Source: an uncultured Clostridia bacterium (lineage in GTDB: Bacteria > Bacillota > Clostridia > Christensenellales > Borkfalkiaceae). From it: 7,241 bases of DNA. The notes under the pieces were generated by a model. That model saw only the letters and a list, made by a program, of their open reading frames with translations. It had not been told where the DNA came from and ran no database searches. Within the stretch, counting starts at the first letter, position 1. Every line of letters begins with the position of its first letter. Made by a program: the position numbers and the translations under genes. This document shows positions 5,948 to 7,241 of this stretch, one piece after another. The stretch lies in assembly GCA_947628555.1 (NCBI GenBank), contig CANRAI010000060.1, forward strand, positions 1 through 7,241, read 5' to 3'.

Positions 5948-7241
5948 TTTTTCGAAATCAGTTTTTTAAGTGGCTGAAAGGAGAACATTTTCAACAGATA
6001 TGCCAAAGTTGCGGTAAACGCGAGGGTAACGGGCGCGCATAAAAGAATTTGAAAAAACGGAGAAAGAAAATTCTTTGCGAATCCGTTTAAAAGTAGTCCG
6101 AAAAGGCAGCCGCCGCCTATTGCGGCGGCTCCTTTAAGAAGATATGCCGAAACGTTCACGCCGCGGCATTTTTTCTTTAAAAGCCTGATATTCATTCCCG
6201 CAGAAAACAGGTTGCTGAAAGCAAGCCCGCACACGTAGCTGTAAACCCCTATGAAATGCGTGAGAAAAACTATGCTTAAAAGAGTCGCGGCGGCGCCTAT
6301 CCCGAAGTAAATAAGGGTCTGTTTTTCGCAGTTCATTGAGTTTAACACGGTGTTCGTCATCATGGAAATGCACATGGGCAAAACCAAAAACGAACTTATT
6401 GTCACTATTTCGCCGCACAGCTCGCTCGAATATAAAAATTCGCTTATCGCCCCGCCCAGCGAAAAAAGCAAAGGCACTATTGCCGCGGCAATCAGCACGG
6501 CAGCCGAAACGGATTTTTCCACGTCGCGCCGCACGGCTTCGTCGTTGCCCCTGTAAAAACTTTCGGAAAGTTCGGGCGCGACCACCACGGCTATGGAGCC
6601 AATTGCGGACGACGGAATGAACAGCATAGGCACTGCCATACCAAGGCACACCCCGTAAAGGCTTACGGCTTCGGAATTTCCCAGCCCGCTCGCCACGAGC
6701 AGCGCGGGCAGCAGGAACGCCACGGCGGAATTAAGAAGGGAAGCCAAAGTTCTCATCGCGGTTATCGGCGAGGCGGAAACAATCAGCGGTTTCAGTTGAG
6801 GCCTCGGGTCGGAAAGCTTACCGCCCGTGGTAAAATACCACCCGAGCGACACGCAGAACGAAAATACATAGGAAATAAGCACCGCGATTACGGCGTATTT
6901 CGCCCCGAGAACGGGGTCGGGCGTTCCCCAGATAAGTATCACGCCGCAAATTACCATAACGGCGTCTTCGAGGAGTTCTATAACCGAATAGGGCAGAAAT
7001 TGTTTGTTTCCCCAGAAAGACCCGCGTATTACGGCGTAAATGGAAGTCAGAATTAGCCCGGGAAGAAGAATTACGAAAATGTCGGCGCACCGCCCGTCGG
7101 AAAACAGGAATCCGAACGCGTTTCTGCCGAAAAACAAAATAAGCGCCGACGGCACTGTAATAAACAGAGTGCATAAAATTCCCGCCGTTACCGCCGAGTG
7201 TTTTCCGTTGACGTCGCGGTTTGCGCCGCTCTTTGCCATAA
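5944..7241 (-). CDS. SpoVB/MurJ-like polysaccharide or lipid-linked sugar flippase (5' end beyond window)
   Basis: A polytopic membrane protein of the MOP exporter superfamily (MVF/polysaccharide transporter branch). At least 432 codons are visible, with about a dozen membrane helices. Family marks, numbered from the first visible Met at 7239, are IRGSFWGNKQFLPYSVIELLED cut as R72-G73, G77, P83 and E88; then LPALLVASGLGNSEAVSLYG at 177-196, then P204 and IPSSAIGSIA at 208-217. These correspond to the RGxxQG...P...E and LPxxL...G...EA..LYG blocks of SpoVB-type proteins. Members run about 510-520 residues. The visible part opens at the cytoplasmic loop after the second helix, so roughly 70 residues lie outside and the Met at 7239 is probably internal. 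The family moves undecaprenyl-linked sugars across the cytoplasmic membrane for peptidoglycan, spore cortex or capsule. The substrate cannot be told from sequence. Confidence 0.85.
   Translation of the reverse strand, partial: MAKSGANRDVNGKHSAVTAGILCTLFITVPSALILFFGRNAFGFLFSDGRCADIFVILLPGLILTSIYAVIRGSFWGNKQFLPYSVIELLEDAVMVICGVILIWGTPDPVLGAKYAVIAVLISYVFSFCVSLGWYFTTGGKLSDPRPQLKPLIVSASPITAMRTLASLLNSAVAFLLPALLVASGLGNSEAVSLYGVCLGMAVPMLFIPSSAIGSIAVVVAPELSESFYRGNDEAVRRDVEKSVSAAVLIAAAIVPLLFSLGGAISEFLYSSELCGEIVTISSFLVLPMCISMMTNTVLNSMNCEKQTLIYFGIGAAATLLSIVFLTHFIGVYSYVCGLAFSNLFSAGMNIRLLKKKCRGVNVSAYLLKGAAAIGGGCLFGLLLNGFAKNFLSPFFQILLCAPVTLAFTATLAYLLKMFSFQPLKKLISKN
6102..6135. other. GC-rich hairpin inside the flippase gene
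   Basis: AGCCGCCGC (6108-6116) pairs perfectly with GCGGCGGCT (6122-6130). AAAGG/CCTTT extends the stem past one bulged base (6107). It encodes an Ala/Gly-rich membrane segment, so codon composition may explain it. No T-tract follows on the plus strand and only CCTTTT follows on the minus strand. It could still slow rightward transcription leaving the TauE pair. Confidence 0.35.

Noticed and set aside
5134..7174. Open frames in other frames across the TauE and flippase genes
   Set aside because: They are Arg/Pro-rich shadows without domains, while the chosen frames show clear family motifs.
1..7241. CRISPR array, insertion sequence, prophage, tRNA or riboswitch
   Set aside because: No spaced repeat series, transposase or integrase motif, terminal inverted repeats around a gene, tRNA-like fold or known riboswitch pattern was found on either strand.

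Overview
The window looks like part of a chromosome from a Gram-positive, low-to-mid GC Bacillota, most likely an uncultured gut-type Clostridia. The support is a SpoVB-like flippase, a lipobox-type signal peptide, a sigma-A style promoter, GGAGG-type ribosome binding sites and AT-rich spacers between more GC-balanced genes. Placement near Christensenellales is only a guess from the style of the giant surface protein. No mobile element, CRISPR array, tRNA or rRNA is visible.

Layout, left to right. (1) Positions 1-328, plus strand: the 3' end of an RsmF-type rRNA m5C methyltransferase (its RNA-binding PUA-like tail). (2) Positions 329-554: a spacer between convergent genes. It holds a tandem 21/22-nt duplication, two strong perfect hairpins that serve as terminators, and between them a short minus-strand open frame that may be the remnant of a gene end. 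(3) Positions 555-5063, minus strand: one very large gene (1502 codons) for an acidic cell-surface protein. It has a lipoprotein-type signal peptide, three divergent copies of a beta-sandwich domain resembling carbohydrate-binding modules, small beta-hairpin inserts, one C-terminal membrane helix, a basic stretch and an acidic Pro/Glu-rich cytoplasmic tail. (4) Positions 5064-5216: a divergent control region with a good promoter for the giant gene. (5) Positions 5217-5941, plus strand: two overlapping half-size TauE/SafE genes that together make one eight-helix-type anion transporter. (6) Positions 5944-7241, minus strand: a SpoVB/MurJ-like flippase whose first roughly 70 codons lie beyond the window. 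It converges on the TauE pair with a 2-nt gap.

The genes do not form one obvious pathway. They are housekeeping or envelope functions in separate transcription units: a ribosome methylase, a surface protein, an anion transporter and a lipid-linked sugar flippase. The item that deserves most attention is the giant double-anchored surface protein, whose function cannot be assigned from sequence alone. I found no convincing evidence for a new multi-gene system here.
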